Assembly: GCA_934486495.1 (NCBI GenBank)
Contig: CAKSPW010000019.1
Location: forward strand, 1-34,628
Length of the DNA: 34,628 nt
Origin: an uncultured Clostridia bacterium
GTDB lineage: Bacteria; Bacillota; Clostridia; UBA1381
Direction of reading: 5' to 3'
A program made the position numbers and the translations under genes. Shown piece after piece: positions 34,110 to 34,628 of this stretch (position 1 is the stretch's first letter; every line of letters begins with the position of its first letter). The notes below the pieces were generated by a model that saw only the letters and a program-made list of their open reading frames with translations, ran no database searches and was not told where the DNA came from.

Positions 34110-34628
34110 CGCTTGTCCCCCCATTCGAGATTATACATTTCATACATCAGCTTAATGTCGCTTTTAAACTTATTCTCAAGTGTTCTGTCTGAAAAGTTAA
34201 GCTTTGTAATTCGTCCTATAAATGTTCTTATCCACGGAATCATTTCCTGAATGTCGCACACATCTGCAATGAATTTATAATGATTATCGTCAAGCTTTTC
34301 GACGCTTCCGCATCTTTTCTCCCTTTCGAGTCTGTCTGCTATATATCCCTCGTTTTCTCCGACCTTTATTGTAAATTCCACGTGCTCGATCTTTCTTCTG
34401 TAATTTACGCCCCACATATGCGAGTCCATGCTTTCGAGCTTTCTTCTTATAGCGTCAAAGTTTTCGTTTTCCTCGCACTGTACAATATTTGCAAGGTAGT
34501 CGATTCTGTATGAGCAAATTCGGTTTTCCTTAAGATTGTACGCTATTAAATACTGACGCCCGTTTTGTGCGCTTATGTATATTTTAAGCGGTAAAAGCCG
34601 ATGATTGTTAATTTCCTTTGTCCTCTTA
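34106..34628 (-). CDS. WYL-domain protein, first of a pair (N-terminus outside the window)
   Basis: The frame is open from the right edge to TGA at 34106, giving 173 visible codons. Methionine codons inside this stretch are internal, because the WYL motif lies upstream of them. The visible part begins KRTKEINNHRLLPLKIYISA and continues QNGRQYLIAYNLKENRICSY-RIDYLANI, a standard WYL fold with the YLIAYN strand and the basic RID-type strand. A WCX-like C-terminus follows (HVEFTIKVGENEGYIADRL). An N-terminal helix-turn-helix, usual for these regulators, would lie beyond the window. Its stop overlaps the next WYL gene by four bases, so the two proteins are probably made together and may form a heteromer. 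Confidence 0.85.
   Translation of the reverse strand, partial: KRTKEINNHRLLPLKIYISAQNGRQYLIAYNLKENRICSYRIDYLANIVQCEENENFDAIRRKLESMDSHMWGVNYRRKIEHVEFTIKVGENEGYIADRLEREKRCGSVEKLDDNHYKFIADVCDIQEMIPWIRTFIGRITKLNFSDRTLENKFKSDIKLMYEMYNLEWGDKR

Noticed and set aside
34106..34429. A separate small gene starting at the methionine at 34429
   Set aside because: The same frame is open to the window edge and the upstream part encodes the WYL motif, so this methionine is internal.

Overview
The window looks like chromosomal DNA of a Firmicute of class Clostridia. The signs are AGGAGG-type ribosome binding sites before almost every gene, S-layer homology (SLH) surface proteins, a CwlJ/SleB-type wall hydrolase, a secA-prfB pair with the RF2 programmed frameshift, and AT-rich intergenic DNA with clear sigma-A promoters. 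The many large SLH and Ig-like proteins plus uronate catabolism recall gut or rumen polysaccharide degraders such as Monoglobus. That placement is a guess, not a determination.

Region 1 (1-14980, all minus strand) is a surface/secretion block. At the left edge is the N-terminus of a secreted protein, preceded by a secreted metallophosphoesterase with Fn3- and LamG-like domains. A separate operon follows from a promoter near 15048. It encodes an SLH protein of unknown function, a 1537-aa Ig-like/F5-8C/SLH protein, and a heparinase II/III-type polysaccharide lyase with C-terminal SLH repeats, and it ends at a strong terminator (3669-3705). The lyase would cut a uronic-acid polysaccharide at the cell surface. 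Region 2 (15250-18787) is a GH94 phosphorylase gene divergent from an AraC-family regulator, each with a good promoter. Region 3 (18942-24002) holds secA, prfB (intact only through a +1 frameshift) and a choloylglycine-hydrolase-family gene. Region 4 (24204-26132, minus) is a purine salvage pair: an NCS2 permease and a phosphoribosyltransferase. Region 5 (26430-29982, plus) is a SleB/CwlJ hydrolase followed by uxuA-uxuB, the two steps between fructuronate and 2-keto-3-deoxygluconate. This fits the lyase upstream.

Region 6 (30123-34628, minus) is the most interesting. Two WYL-domain regulator genes overlap by ATGA and end in an intrinsic terminator. Then come a roughly 360-nt non-coding stretch, rtcB (RNA 3'-phosphate ligase) and a DUF2828 protein built like Ro60 (helical N-terminus plus vWA domain with MIDAS). 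The non-coding stretch starts with a TATAAT box. About 10 nt further on begin three tandem RNA modules of 58, 77 and 108 nt. Each is closed by a perfect 7-bp helix whose sequence differs between modules by paired changes, and each has CAGCAA three bases inside the helix. I read these as candidate Y-RNA-like or tRNA-mimic RNAs made with the ligase and the Ro-like protein. The layout parallels the rsr-yrlBA-rtcBA RNA repair operon of Salmonella, but uses a DUF2828 protein and WYL regulators instead of Rsr and RtcR. The RNA identification is inference from sequence and needs a covariance search and transcript data.
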